Program-made: the position numbers and the translations under genes
DNA from: Paenarthrobacter sp.
Lineage (GTDB): Bacteria > Actinomycetota > Actinomycetes > Actinomycetales > Micrococcaceae
Assembly (NCBI GenBank): GCA_031179305.1
Contig: JAPSHX010000001.1
Coordinates: 124,001 to 188,000 of the forward strand
Direction of reading: 5' to 3'
Length of the DNA: 64,000 nt
Part shown: positions 20,219-29,206 of the stretch, piece by piece
Layout of the letters: each line of letters starts with the position of its first letter
How positions within the stretch are numbered: position 1 is the stretch's first letter
Notes under the pieces: model-generated
What the model saw: only the letters and a program-made list of their open reading frames with translations
What the model was told of the DNA's origin: nothing
Databases searched by the model: none

Positions 20219-21918
20219 TTGATTTCGATCCCGGCACGGCAGCCCCCACCAAGGGGACCAACCAGCGCAACGGTGGGGACCTCGTCGTCGAGACCCTGGA
20301 AGCACTCGGTGCTAAGACCGTCTTCGGCATCCCGGGTCAGCACGCGCTCGGGCTGTTTGACGCCATGGGCCGGGGCAACCTGCACTTCGTTTCTTCCCGT
20401 GTGGAGAACAACTCGGCCTTCGCCGCTGACGGTTATTCCCGCGCCACCGGCGAGGTGGGTGTGCTGTTCCTGTCCACCGGTCCTGGCGCGCTCACCTCCT
20501 TGGCCGGCCTGCAGGAGGCTTACGCCACCGGTGTTCCCATGGTGGTTGTCGCCAGCCAGATCCCCCTCGACGGCCTGGGTGCACGCCGCAAAGGCATGCT
20601 GCACCAGCTCGATGACCAGAAGGCCTCGGCCGCGAACGTCACCAAGAGCCAGCGCCTGATCCAGCACGCCTCGGGTATCCCGTCGGCCATCCAGGACGCC
20701 TGGACCGAGGCGATTTCCTCGCCACAGGGCCCGGTCTGGATCGAAATCCCGCAGAACGTCCTCCTGGATCCCATCATGGTTCCTCCGGTGGAGGATGCGC
20801 TGGCCGAGGCATTCGATAACCCGCCGCGCGTCGAGCTGGTCCGCGAGGCCGTGAAGTGGCTGTCGACGGCGGAACGTCCGGCGATCATCGCCGGCGGCGG
20901 TACCCGCCGTGGCCGGGCCGAGAAGTCGCTGCTCTCGATCGCCGAGCAGTTACGGGCTCCGGTCATCTGCACTCCCGGTGGCAACGGTGCGTTCCCGTGG
21001 ACCCACGAGCTGTCCTTGCAGTCGTGGATCGAGGACCGGTACATGACCGACGTCCTGGAAGACGCCGACGTCTTGATCGTCATCGGCTCATCCTTGGGCG
21101 AAGTGACCTCCAACTACTTCACGTTCGAACCCCGCGGCCGCATCATCCAGATCGACGCCGAACCCCGGGTCCTTGAGTCCAACCGGCCAGGTTTGGGCAT
21201 CCGTGCCGACGCCGGCCAGGCACTCGCAGCGTTGGACGAGGCACTCGCAGCTGCGGGCGCCGCGGACGCGGCCAAGCGTGATTGGCACGGCACCAGCCCG
21301 GAAGATGTGGTCAAGGAATCCTTGGCCAAGGTCAAGGCGCGCCTGGAATCACAGGACCTGGCCAAGGAACTGAAGTTCATGGCCGACATCCGCGAGGCCG
21401 TCCCGGCGGACATGCAGACGTTCTGGGACATGACCATTTCCGCGTACTGGGGCTGGAGCTGCTGGGACGCCCGCGAGGGTCAGTTCCACTCCGCCCAGGG
21501 AGCCGGTGGCCTCGGCTACGGCTTCCCCGCAGCGATCGGCGGTGCCGTGGGTCTTGAAACCACCGGCAAACCGAGTCGCGTGCTCGCAGTATCCGGTGAC
21601 GGATCTTCCATGTACTCGATCTCCGAACTCGCCACCGCCAAGCAGCACAACGTCCCGGTCACCTGGCTGATCGTGGACGACGGCGGTTACGGCATCCTCC
21701 GCGAATACATGGTGGGCGCCTTTGGCCAAGCCACCGCCACCGAACTCGCCCGACCGGACTTCGTGAAGCTCGCCGAGTCCTTCGGTGTCCCGGCCCGCCG
21801 GGTAGCCCCGGAGGAAGTGGGGGACGCGCTCAAGGCGTCGTTCGAAGCCGACGGGCCCAACGTCGTCGTGGTTGAAACACTGCTGAAGATGTTCGGCCCC
21901 ACGCATTTGGACAACTAG
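20215..21918 (+). CDS. Thiamine diphosphate-dependent enzyme (acetolactate synthase / 2-keto acid decarboxylase-like)
   Basis: 567 residues with the three-domain layout of ThDP enzymes. The N-terminal activating Glu is in [19 protein letters not shown] near 64. The cofactor motif starts [12 protein letters not shown] near 461, but ends VDDGGYG where most homologues have NNGGY or similar. It is translationally coupled to the ureohydrolase by a 4-nt overlap. The sequence alone cannot separate a decarboxylase (such as 2-ketoarginine decarboxylase AruI) from an acetolactate-synthase-like carboligase; the genome context favours the former. Confidence 0.8.
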   Translation: MIDFDPGTAAPTKGTNQRNGGDLVVETLEALGAKTVFGIPGQHALGLFDAMGRGNLHFVSSRVENNSAFAADGYSRATGEVGVLFLSTGPGALTSLAGLQEAYATGVPMVVVASQIPLDGLGARRKGMLHQLDDQKASAANVTKSQRLIQHASGIPSAIQDAWTEAISSPQGPVWIEIPQNVLLDPIMVPPVEDALAEAFDNPPRVELVREAVKWLSTAERPAIIAGGGTRRGRAEKSLLSIAEQLRAPVICTPGGNGAFPWTHELSLQSWIEDRYMTDVLEDADVLIVIGSSLGEVTSNYFTFEPRGRIIQIDAEPRVLESNRPGLGIRADAGQALAALDEALAAAGAADAAKRDWHGTSPEDVVKESLAKVKARLESQDLAKELKFMADIREAVPADMQTFWDMTISAYWGWSCWDAREGQFHSAQGAGGLGYGFPAAIGGAVGLETTGKPSRVLAVSGDGSSMYSISELATAKQHNVPVTWLIVDDGGYGILREYMVGAFGQATATELARPDFVKLAESFGVPARRVAPEEVGDALKASFEADGPNVVVVETLLKMFGPTHLDN

Positions 21919-21940
21919 AGCGACTAAAAAACTAAACAAC

Positions 21941-21990
21941 CAACGCAGTCAGCCCCCGCACGAACCATCGCGCGGGGGCTGACTGCGTTG
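21941..21990 (+). terminator. Long perfect terminator hairpin
   Basis: A 19-bp perfect stem: 21941-21959 pairs with 21972-21990 (CAACGCAGTCAGCCCCCGC and its complement) across a 12-nt loop. It ends the ureohydrolase-ThDP operon. Confidence 0.8.
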
Positions 21991-21992
21991 TT

Positions 21993-22042
21993 GGGCCTGC
22001 TCTGCGCCCAATTTCCCAAAAATAGGGTGCAGAGCGGGCCCC
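21993..22042. other. Second hairpin following the terminator
   Basis: GGGCCTGCTCTGCGCCC pairs imperfectly with GGGTGCAGAGCGGGCCC about 15 nt further on, around an A/T-rich loop. It could insulate the marR promoter or be a remnant of a repeat. Confidence 0.4.
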
Positions 22043-22094
22043 ACAACTTAGACACTCCTCGCATCTTTAGTTTCCCAAAGCAATCAATCTGCGT

Positions 22095-22112
22095 TATAGT
22101 TGCTTTAGGCAA
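22095..22112 (+). promoter_or_regulatory. marR promoter with overlapping palindromic operator
   Basis: TATAGT (22095-22100) is a -10. The palindrome TTGC-TTTAG-GCAA (22100-22112) abuts it, a typical autoregulatory arrangement for MarR proteins. The gene starts at 22134 after AGAGGGG. Confidence 0.5.
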
Positions 22113-22133
22113 ACAATAAGAGGGGTGTTTCGC

Positions 22134-22616
22134 ATGTCCGTCGGTTCTGCCACAGCAACCGATCTTGTGCATCAGATTTTCGATCTCCAGCGCACGCTGC
22201 GCTGTGTGGTGACCGCCCACATGGCCCGCGTTCCCGACGTCGGAATGGCCGTGCAGGGGGTGATGCGTTTCATCGGTGAGGGGGAGACCCGCGCAACCCA
22301 GCTGGCCACGCGACTCGGCGTCAGCGCCCCGGTCCTCAGCCGGCATATCACCGAACTAGAGGAGCTTGGCTTTGTGGCCAGGCGGCCCGACCCTGCTGAC
22401 GGTAGGGCCCAGCTTCTCGCCCTGACGGAAAGCGGCGCGGCGAAACTGCGCGAATTCGAAGAACAACGCAGCGTGAGACTGCGGGATTACCTGGCGGATT
22501 GGAGCGAGGCGGACGCCCTCGAGGCCTCCCAGGTCATCAACAAACTCACTGTGTCCCTCAAGGACTCAATCCGGGCAACGGCGGCCGGCTCCATCACAAC
22601 AAACCAGACAGCTTAG
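22134..22616 (+). CDS. MarR-family transcriptional regulator
   Basis: 160 residues with a MarR winged helix: ATQLATRLGVSAPVLSRHITELEELGFVARRPDPADGRA, where DPADGR is the wing-tip signature. ATG 22134 is chosen over GTG 22125 because AGAGGGG is better spaced. The next gene, an MFS exporter, starts 10 nt after the stop, so this is probably the ligand-responsive repressor of that pump, acting at the palindrome over the -10. Confidence 0.9.
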   Translation: MSVGSATATDLVHQIFDLQRTLRCVVTAHMARVPDVGMAVQGVMRFIGEGETRATQLATRLGVSAPVLSRHITELEELGFVARRPDPADGRAQLLALTESGAAKLREFEEQRSVRLRDYLADWSEADALEASQVINKLTVSLKDSIRATAAGSITTNQTA

Positions 22617-22626
22617 GAGCCCACGC

Positions 22627-24711
22627 ATGGCTACACCAGCAGTACAAAATTCCCAGGCGGTGGACGCCTCAGTGACCAAAGCCTCCGCGCCCATGACCCA
22701 TCGGCAGATCATGGAAGCCCTGACCGGGCTCCTCGCCGCCTTCTTTACGGCGATACTCAGCAGCACGATCGTCGCGAACGCGCTGCCCACCATCATGTCC
22801 GAGCTCAAGGGCACGCAAACCGACTTCGCCTGGGTCATCACGGCTGCGCTGTTGGCAAACGCTGCCACCACGCCCATCTGGGGCAAGCTCGCGGACCTCT
22901 TCGACAAGAAGCTCCTGGTCCAGCTGAGCATCGTCATCTTCGTGGCCGGCTCGGTCATGGCAGGCCTGTCCGAAACCATTCCGCTGCTGCTGACTGCCCG
23001 GGTCATCCAGGGCGTGGCGATGGGTGGGCTCACCGCCTTGGCTCAGGCGATCATCGGCTCCATGATTCCGCCGCGCGACCGCGGCAAGTACTCCGGTTAC
23101 ATGGGCGCTGTCATGGCGGTAGGCACCGCCGGCGGCCCGCTGCTGGGTGGCTTCATCGTTGACAGCCCCCTCGGCTGGCGCTGGACGTTCTTCGTCTGCG
23201 TGCCGCTGGCCGTCGTCGCCCTCATCCTGCTCCAGGTGACGCTGAAGATCCAGCACATCAAGCGCCCGGCCAGGATCGACTGGCTCGGTTCCATCCTGCT
23301 GACATCGGGGGTGAGCCTGCTCCTCATCTGGGTTTCCTTCGCCGGCAACCCTGACTACTACGACTGGTTCTCCTGGCAATCGGCGCTCATGGTGGGCGGC
23401 GGCGTAGCCTTGCTGGCACTTCTGGTTCTGGTGGAGACCAAGGTTCCCGAGCCCATCATCCCTCTCAAGATCATCTCCGAGCGCACCACCGCCTTGGCCA
23501 TCGTTGCCTCCGTTGCCGTTGGTATCGCCATGTTCGGTTCGTCCACCTTCCTGGGTCAGTATTTCCAGGTTGCCCGCGGTGCCACGCCCACCGAGGCCGG
23601 CCTGCTGACGCTGCCGATGATCGCCGGCAACCTGATCGGTTCCGTGGCCTCGGGCATCCTGATCAGCCGTTTCGGTAAGTGGAAGAGGTTCCTTATTGCA
23701 GGGTCCGTCCTCCTCATTGGCGGCCTCGCGTTCGCCGGAACTATGGACCACACCACGGAACTGTGGATCGTGGCGATCTACACTGGCGTGTTCGGCCTCG
23801 GCCTCGGCATGCTGATGCAGAACCTGGTGCTCGCTGTTCAGAACACCGTCCAGGCCAAGGACATTGGAACCGCCAGTGCCTCGGTGGCGTTCTTCCGCTC
23901 CGTGGGTGGCGCGATCGGCGTCTCCGTCCTGGGCGCCATCATGTCCAACCATGTGAAGGAACTTGCCGTTGAAGGCATGACTGCGGCGGGCATACCACCC
24001 CAGGGCGGGGCATCCGGAGCCAGCATGGACCTGGCCGACATGCCTGCCCCCATCGCCGAGATTATGCGCGCCGCCTACGGTGACGCGACCGCGCAGATCT
24101 TCCTGATCTCAGCGATCATCAGCGTCGTTGCCCTCCTGGCTGTGCTGTTCATCAAGGAACGCCCGCTGCGCCGCACGGTTGATGCTGCTCCGGAAAAGGA
24201 GCTTATTGCCACGGCATCAGGAGACGCAGGAATGTCGCTGGACACGGCGTCCATCGACGCAGTGAAAGCGTCCGACGACGGCGCGCGCCGCTTGGGTGCC
24301 GCCCCTGCGGTTTCAGGGGGCGCCCATCCGGTGAGGGAGCGTCAGGTTCCAGTAGGGGAGCGACCGGCTTCGAACGTGGAGTCCGGATCCGATCTTGACC
24401 TGGAGTTCGCCCGGATCCTCACGCAGGAACGGCCCCAGGTCGCGGCCGATGTGAAGGAAGTTCAGGAACAGCTGTCCCGTACCCAGTACGTCCTGGCCGA
24501 ACAGCAGCTGCAGCTCAGCCGAGCCAACGTGGAACTGCAGGCCCGGTTGCGGGAGCAACAAACCATTGCGCTGCAGCAGGCCCATACCGCAGAGGAGCTC
24601 GCCGCAATCCGTAAGGAGCTCAAGCGCGAGCGCAGGCAACAGGAACGGATGGCGTTGTTGCTCCTACAGGGCGTCGAAGCCCGCGCCGACCACGGTAAGC
24701 ACGCGGGGTAG
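22627..24711 (+). CDS. EmrB/QacA-type MFS drug exporter with coiled-coil C-terminal tail
   Basis: 694 residues, much longer than the ~500 usual for 14-helix DHA2 exporters. Residues ~30-510 carry the MFS core: LPTIMSELKGTQTDFAWVITAALL, PIWGKLADLFDKK (motif A) and GAVMAVGTAGGPLLGGFIVD (motif C, the antiporter signature). From ~520 a disordered linker leads to a coiled coil at ~585-685 (VKEVQEQLSRTQYVLAEQQ, ELAAIRKELKRERRQQERM). AGGAG at 22615-22619 overlaps the marR stop. It exports a hydrophobic or toxic compound by proton antiport; the substrate is unknown. Confidence 0.88.
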   Translation: MATPAVQNSQAVDASVTKASAPMTHRQIMEALTGLLAAFFTAILSSTIVANALPTIMSELKGTQTDFAWVITAALLANAATTPIWGKLADLFDKKLLVQLSIVIFVAGSVMAGLSETIPLLLTARVIQGVAMGGLTALAQAIIGSMIPPRDRGKYSGYMGAVMAVGTAGGPLLGGFIVDSPLGWRWTFFVCVPLAVVALILLQVTLKIQHIKRPARIDWLGSILLTSGVSLLLIWVSFAGNPDYYDWFSWQSALMVGGGVALLALLVLVETKVPEPIIPLKIISERTTALAIVASVAVGIAMFGSSTFLGQYFQVARGATPTEAGLLTLPMIAGNLIGSVASGILISRFGKWKRFLIAGSVLLIGGLAFAGTMDHTTELWIVAIYTGVFGLGLGMLMQNLVLAVQNTVQAKDIGTASASVAFFRSVGGAIGVSVLGAIMSNHVKELAVEGMTAAGIPPQGGASGASMDLADMPAPIAEIMRAAYGDATAQIFLISAIISVVALLAVLFIKERPLRRTVDAAPEKELIATASGDAGMSLDTASIDAVKASDDGARRLGAAPAVSGGAHPVRERQVPVGERPASNVESGSDLDLEFARILTQERPQVAADVKEVQEQLSRTQYVLAEQQLQLSRANVELQARLREQQTIALQQAHTAEELAAIRKELKRERRQQERMALLLLQGVEARADHGKHAG

Positions 24712-24726
24712 TATCCATCACATAAG

Positions 24727-24755
24727 CGCCGGCTGGGTGACCAGCCGGCGTTTTT
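24727..24755 (+). terminator. Terminator of the marR-MFS operon
   Basis: CGCCGGCTGG (24727-24736), GTGA loop, CCAGCCGGCG (24741-24750), then TTTTT. A textbook intrinsic terminator. Confidence 0.92.
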
Positions 24756-24899
24756 GTTGATACTCCGCTGGGATGATCTTTTCCGTAAGTTGTTTCGCCC
24801 GGGCAACGAATTTCGTAGAGTGGGGAGGCTAATACTGTCAGCCCCTGCTGCCAAACTTCTCTTATCTCATTCACGCACTCTTTCTAAGGACCCGTGGGC

Positions 24900-26633
24900 A
24901 TGCTTGTCACCCTTATACGGCGCTACTCCAAGCCGTATTTGCCGCAGATTGTGGCAGTGCTGATCTTTCAGTTGGCGTCCACCATCGCCACGCTCTACCT
25001 CCCCAGCCTCAACGCCAAAATCATTGATGAGGGAGTTTCCCGCGGAGACACCGACTTCATCTGGCAAACCGGTGTGCTCATGCTCGGTGTCGCCCTTGGA
25101 CAGGTGCTTACCGCTATCATCGCCGTTTACTTCGGCGCCCGCGTTGCCATGGCAATCGGCCGCGACCTGCGCCGAAGCGTCTACCGGCAGGTCAGCAGCT
25201 TCTCCGCCCAGGACGTTAACCGATTCGGTGCTCCCACGCTGATCACCCGCGGCACCAACGATGTCCAGCAGGTACAGATGCTGGTGCTCATGGGCCTGAA
25301 CTTCATGGTTTCCACGCCCATCATGTGTGTTGGCGGCATCATCATGGCCCTCCGTGAGGACCTTAACCTCTCGTGGCTCGTGTGGGTTTCCGTTCCGGTC
25401 CTGGTGGCCGTCGTGGGCTACCTCGTGGTCCGGTTGATGCCACTGTTCCGTTCCATGCAGGCCAAGATCGACGCGATCAACGGTGTGTTGCGCGAGCAAA
25501 TTATCGGTATCCGCGTGGTCCGGGCCTTCGTGCGTGAACCGCACGAGGCCAAGCGCTTCGGCGATGCCAACGAAGACCTCACTGCCGTGTCCGTGAAGAT
25601 CGGCAACCTGTTTGTCCTGATGTTCCCGGCCATCGGCATGATCCTGCACCTGTCAACGGCTGCCGTGCTGTGGTTCGGCGGGCAGCGCGTGGACTCCGGC
25701 GACATGCAGGTGGGCGCCCTCACGGCCTTCCTGCAGTACCTGCTTCAGATCCTGATGGCCGTCATGATGGGTACCTTCATGGCCATGATGATTCCTCGCG
25801 CCTCCGTCTGTGCCGACCGCATCGGCGAGGTGCTCGACGTCGAACCTTCCATCCACAACCCCACCTCACCTGTGGTGCCGGCTGCGAAGAAGGGTCGGGT
25901 GGAATTCCGCGACGTCACGTTCAAATACCCTGGTGCGGAGGCGCCGGTGCTGAGCAACATCTCCTTCACCGCCGAGCCGGGGAAGACCTTGGCCATCATC
26001 GGATCCACGGGCGCAGGCAAGACCACCCTGGTTTCGCTGCTGCCGCGGCTTTACGACGTCGCCTCGGGTGACGTGCTGCTCGACGGCGTACCCGTCACCA
26101 AGATGGACGCATCTGAAATCACCAGCCGCGTCTCCGCGGTTCCGCAGAAGCCCTACCTGTTCTCCGGGACCATCGAGCACAACCTGCGTTTCGGCAAGCC
26201 CGACGCCACCGACGAAGAACTGTGGGAGGCGTTGGAGACAGCGCAGGCAAGGGGCTTCGTCGAGGAAAAGTCATCCGGTTTGAACCGGCGCATCGCCCAA
26301 GGTGGCACCAACGTGTCCGGTGGCCAGCGCCAGAGGCTGTCGATTGCCAGGGCGTTGGTTACCAAACCGAATGTGTACCTGTTTGATGATTCGTTCTCCG
26401 CTTTGGACGTCGCTACTGATGCCAGGCTGCGCAAGGCGTTGAAAGCCAAGACCCGGGACGCCACGGTCATCATTGTGGCCCAGCGCGTCTCAACCATTGC
26501 GGACGCGGACGAGATCCTTGTGCTGGATAATGGCCGGATCGTTGACCGTGGAACGCACGACGAACTGCTGGAGACGTCACCCACATACCAGGAAATCGTT
26601 GAATCCCAGCTGAGCGTGGAGGAAGTGGCATGA
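24900..26633 (+). CDS. ABC exporter half-transporter, degenerate-site subunit
   Basis: 577 residues: six-helix transmembrane domain (1-~320) and nucleotide-binding domain. Walker A GSTGAGKTT is near 367, the canonical signature VSGGQRQRLSIARA near 471, and Walker B VYLFDDSFSALD near 490. Asp replaces the catalytic Glu in Walker B, as in one half of heterodimeric exporters such as BmrCD and TM287/288. ATG 24900 is chosen over GTG 24894 because AAGGA is then 9 nt upstream rather than 3. It overlaps the partner gene by ATGA. Confidence 0.9.
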   Translation: MLVTLIRRYSKPYLPQIVAVLIFQLASTIATLYLPSLNAKIIDEGVSRGDTDFIWQTGVLMLGVALGQVLTAIIAVYFGARVAMAIGRDLRRSVYRQVSSFSAQDVNRFGAPTLITRGTNDVQQVQMLVLMGLNFMVSTPIMCVGGIIMALREDLNLSWLVWVSVPVLVAVVGYLVVRLMPLFRSMQAKIDAINGVLREQIIGIRVVRAFVREPHEAKRFGDANEDLTAVSVKIGNLFVLMFPAIGMILHLSTAAVLWFGGQRVDSGDMQVGALTAFLQYLLQILMAVMMGTFMAMMIPRASVCADRIGEVLDVEPSIHNPTSPVVPAAKKGRVEFRDVTFKYPGAEAPVLSNISFTAEPGKTLAIIGSTGAGKTTLVSLLPRLYDVASGDVLLDGVPVTKMDASEITSRVSAVPQKPYLFSGTIEHNLRFGKPDATDEELWEALETAQARGFVEEKSSGLNRRIAQGGTNVSGGQRQRLSIARALVTKPNVYLFDDSFSALDVATDARLRKALKAKTRDATVIIVAQRVSTIADADEILVLDNGRIVDRGTHDELLETSPTYQEIVESQLSVEEVA

Positions 26634-28708
26634 GCGAGCAGAACCAGCAGAAGAAGCGTGGCTGGGCTGCCAAGGCAGAGGATGCCAAGGATGCCAAGGC
26701 AACGTCCGAGGCTGAGGTAGCAACAGAGCTGCTTGACGACGAAGACTTCGTCGAAGAGGAATACGTCCCTTCCGAAGCCGACGGCGGCATGTTCGGCGAT
26801 GTTCCGGCCAAGAAGGCCAAGGAGTTCTGGCCCTCCGCCAAGCGACTCATGGGCCTGCTGAAGCCCGAGAGCGTTGGCGTGTACATCGTGATCGGCCTCG
26901 TCATTGTCTCGGTGGTCCTCAACGTGATCGCCCCCAAGGTGCTGGGCATCGCCATGGACGTCATTTTCGGCGGCGTCATCGGCAGGCAGGTCCCGGAGGG
27001 GGTCTCCCAAGAACAGTTCGTGGAGCTCATGCGTCAGCAGGGGCAAGGCAACTTTGCGGACATGGTTTCCAAGATGGAACTCACCAACGGGATCGACTTC
27101 CCTAAGCTGACGTTCCTGATTTCGATCGTGCTCCTCATGTACTTCGTGGCCAACATCTTCCTGTGGGCCCAGGGTTGGTTGCTCAACAGGATCGTCATGC
27201 GGGTCATCAAGAAGCTCCGCAACGACGTCCAAGCCAAGCTCAACCGGCTCCCATTGAACTACTTCGACACCCGCCAGCGTGGCGACATCCTGTCCCGCGT
27301 GACCAACGACGTCGACAACGTTCAGCAGGGTCTCCAGCAGGCGTTTTCCCAACTGGTCAGCTCCGTACTCACGGTTCTGGGTATCACGGTCATGATGTTT
27401 ATCGTGTCCTGGGAGCTGGCGCTGATTGCCTTGATCGCCCTGCCGCTGTCCGGCATCGTTGCGGGCGTCATTGGTGCCCGCAGCCAGAAGCTCTTCGCCG
27501 CACAGTGGAAGAACACTGGCGCACTCAATGGCCAGATCGAGGAGTCGTTCTCCGGCCACGACCTCGTGAAGGTGTTCGGCCGCGATGCCGACATGCTGGA
27601 GCGTTTCGACGAGAAGAACGAGGAACTGTACAAAGCATCCTTCGGTGCACAGTTCGTGTCCGGCGTGATCTTCCCGGCCATGAACTTCGTCTCCTACCTG
27701 TCCTACGTCGGCATTGCCGTGGTGGGCGGGCTCCGCGTTGCCTCGGGCTCCATGAGCCTCGGCGACGCGGCGGCGTTCATCCAGTACTCCCGTGAATTCA
27801 CCCAGCCGCTGGGCCAGATTGCAGGCATGGCCAACATGCTGCAGTCCGGCGTTGCCTCCGCAGAGCGCGTCTTCGAGTTCCTGGATGCCGATGAAGAAGT
27901 GGAAGAGAACGCTACGCGCCACCTGCCCTCCAAGACCGATGGCCACGTGGAGTTCGAACACGTCTCCTTCAGCTACGTGGAGGACAAGCCGCTGATCGAG
28001 GACCTGTCCTTTGCTGCGGAACCTGGTCATACGGTGGCCATCGTGGGCCCCACCGGTGCCGGCAAGACCACTCTGGTGAACCTTGTGATGCGTTTCTACG
28101 AGCTCAATGCCGGCCGGATCACCTTGGACGGCGTGGACATCAAGGACCTCAGCCGTGCCGAGCTGCGATCCAAGGTTGGCATGGTGTTGCAGGATGCCTG
28201 GCTCTTTGGCGGGACCATCTACGACAACATCCGGTACGGCAATCTGGACGCCACCGAAGAGCAGATCATGGAGGCAGCCAAGGCCACCTACGTGGACCGC
28301 TTCGTGCGTGCCCTTCCGGACGGTTACCAGACGATCATCGACGAAGAAGGCAACAACGTCAGTGCCGGTGAAAAGCAGCTCATCACCATCGCCCGTGCTT
28401 TCGTCTCCGATCCTTCGTTGTTGATCCTGGATGAAGCCACGAGCTCCGTGGACACCCGTACTGAGCTGCTGCTGCAGAAGGCCATGGCAGCGCTCCGAAC
28501 GGACCGTACGAGCTTCGTCATCGCCCACCGACTCTCCACCATCCGGGACGCCGACACGATCCTGGTGATGGAGAACGGCAAGATCGTGGAGCAGGGAAAC
28601 CACACCCGGCTGCTCGCTCTCCAGGGCGCGTACTACCGCTTGTACATGTCCCAGTTCGCGGGTGAGGAAGAGACCGCTGTGGACGACTCGACGGCGGTGC
28701 ACAGCTGA
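26630..28708 (+). CDS. ABC exporter half-transporter, catalytic subunit
   Basis: 692 residues. A charged N-terminal extension (~1-65, Lys then Asp/Glu rich) precedes the transmembrane domain. The nucleotide-binding domain has Walker A GPTGAGKTT near 472, an altered signature VSAGEKQLITIARA near 577 and canonical Walker B LLILDEATSSVD near 599. The altered signature pairs with the Asp-type Walker B of the upstream subunit to form the non-hydrolysing site, so the two proteins should form one heterodimer. Substrate unknown; probably lipid, peptide or drug export. Confidence 0.9.
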   Translation: MSEQNQQKKRGWAAKAEDAKDAKATSEAEVATELLDDEDFVEEEYVPSEADGGMFGDVPAKKAKEFWPSAKRLMGLLKPESVGVYIVIGLVIVSVVLNVIAPKVLGIAMDVIFGGVIGRQVPEGVSQEQFVELMRQQGQGNFADMVSKMELTNGIDFPKLTFLISIVLLMYFVANIFLWAQGWLLNRIVMRVIKKLRNDVQAKLNRLPLNYFDTRQRGDILSRVTNDVDNVQQGLQQAFSQLVSSVLTVLGITVMMFIVSWELALIALIALPLSGIVAGVIGARSQKLFAAQWKNTGALNGQIEESFSGHDLVKVFGRDADMLERFDEKNEELYKASFGAQFVSGVIFPAMNFVSYLSYVGIAVVGGLRVASGSMSLGDAAAFIQYSREFTQPLGQIAGMANMLQSGVASAERVFEFLDADEEVEENATRHLPSKTDGHVEFEHVSFSYVEDKPLIEDLSFAAEPGHTVAIVGPTGAGKTTLVNLVMRFYELNAGRITLDGVDIKDLSRAELRSKVGMVLQDAWLFGGTIYDNIRYGNLDATEEQIMEAAKATYVDRFVRALPDGYQTIIDEEGNNVSAGEKQLITIARAFVSDPSLLILDEATSSVDTRTELLLQKAMAALRTDRTSFVIAHRLSTIRDADTILVMENGKIVEQGNHTRLLALQGAYYRLYMSQFAGEEETAVDDSTAVHS

Positions 28709-28731
28709 GCACGGAAACACCGAAGGAGCCT

Positions 28732-29181
28732 GTGGCACCCCGGCGCATTGAGGTCCTCGTACCCATGCGCTGGGGTGACATGGACGCCTACGGACACATC
28801 AACAACGTCCAAATTGTGCGCATGCTCGAGGAAGCCCGTATCGCAGCCTTCGGGCCGCCCCGCGGTGCCGGCCTCCCCGGCGTCGAACCTCCCGCTGCCC
28901 TCTTCAATGATGTTGAGGAGGGGACCATGACCCTGGTTGTGGAGCATAAAGTCCGCTACGTCCGGACGCTGGACTACCGCAACGTGCCGGCCATCGTTGA
29001 GATCTGGGTCGGCGCCATTAAGGGCGCGAGCTTCGATCTCCACTACGTCATCAAGGATCCCGTCACACGGGAGGACTGCGTCAAAGCCACCACTCACCTG
29101 GCTTTCGTGGCGGAGGCCACCGGACGGGTCCTCCGGCTCACACCGGAGCAAAAGGAAAAGCTCGAACGCTACCGCGCGTAG
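28732..29181 (+). CDS. Acyl-CoA thioesterase, 4HBT hotdog family
   Basis: 149 residues with the hotdog active-site pattern RWGDMDAYGHINNVQIVRMLEEAR (DMDxxGHxNN) at the N-terminus, typical of 4-hydroxybenzoyl-CoA-thioesterase-like enzymes. It hydrolyses acyl-CoA thioesters; chain preference is unknown. GTG 28732 has AAGGAG only 3 nt upstream. In the same frame a CTG at 28705 overlaps the ABC gene stop as CTGA and would give MSTETPKEPVAPRRIEV if used, so the true start may be this rare codon. Confidence 0.85.
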   Translation: MAPRRIEVLVPMRWGDMDAYGHINNVQIVRMLEEARIAAFGPPRGAGLPGVEPPAALFNDVEEGTMTLVVEHKVRYVRTLDYRNVPAIVEIWVGAIKGASFDLHYVIKDPVTREDCVKATTHLAFVAEATGRVLRLTPEQKEKLERYRA

Positions 29182-29195
29182 CTCCTGCTGCCCGT

Positions 29196-29201
29196 AGAGT
29201 T
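29196..29201 (+). promoter_or_regulatory. cutC -10 element, leaderless type
   Basis: TAGAGT ends 5 nt before the A of the cutC ATG, and no ribosome site is present. This spacing matches leaderless actinobacterial transcripts. Confidence 0.45.
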
Positions 29202-29206
29202 TCAGC

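Noticed and set aside
22669..23952. A 427-codon open frame antisense to the MFS exporter
   Set aside because: No start signal or motif; the sense gene is complete.
26153..28738. An 861-codon open frame antisense to the second ABC gene
   Set aside because: It is the mirror of a strongly supported coding sequence and carries no recognisable motif.
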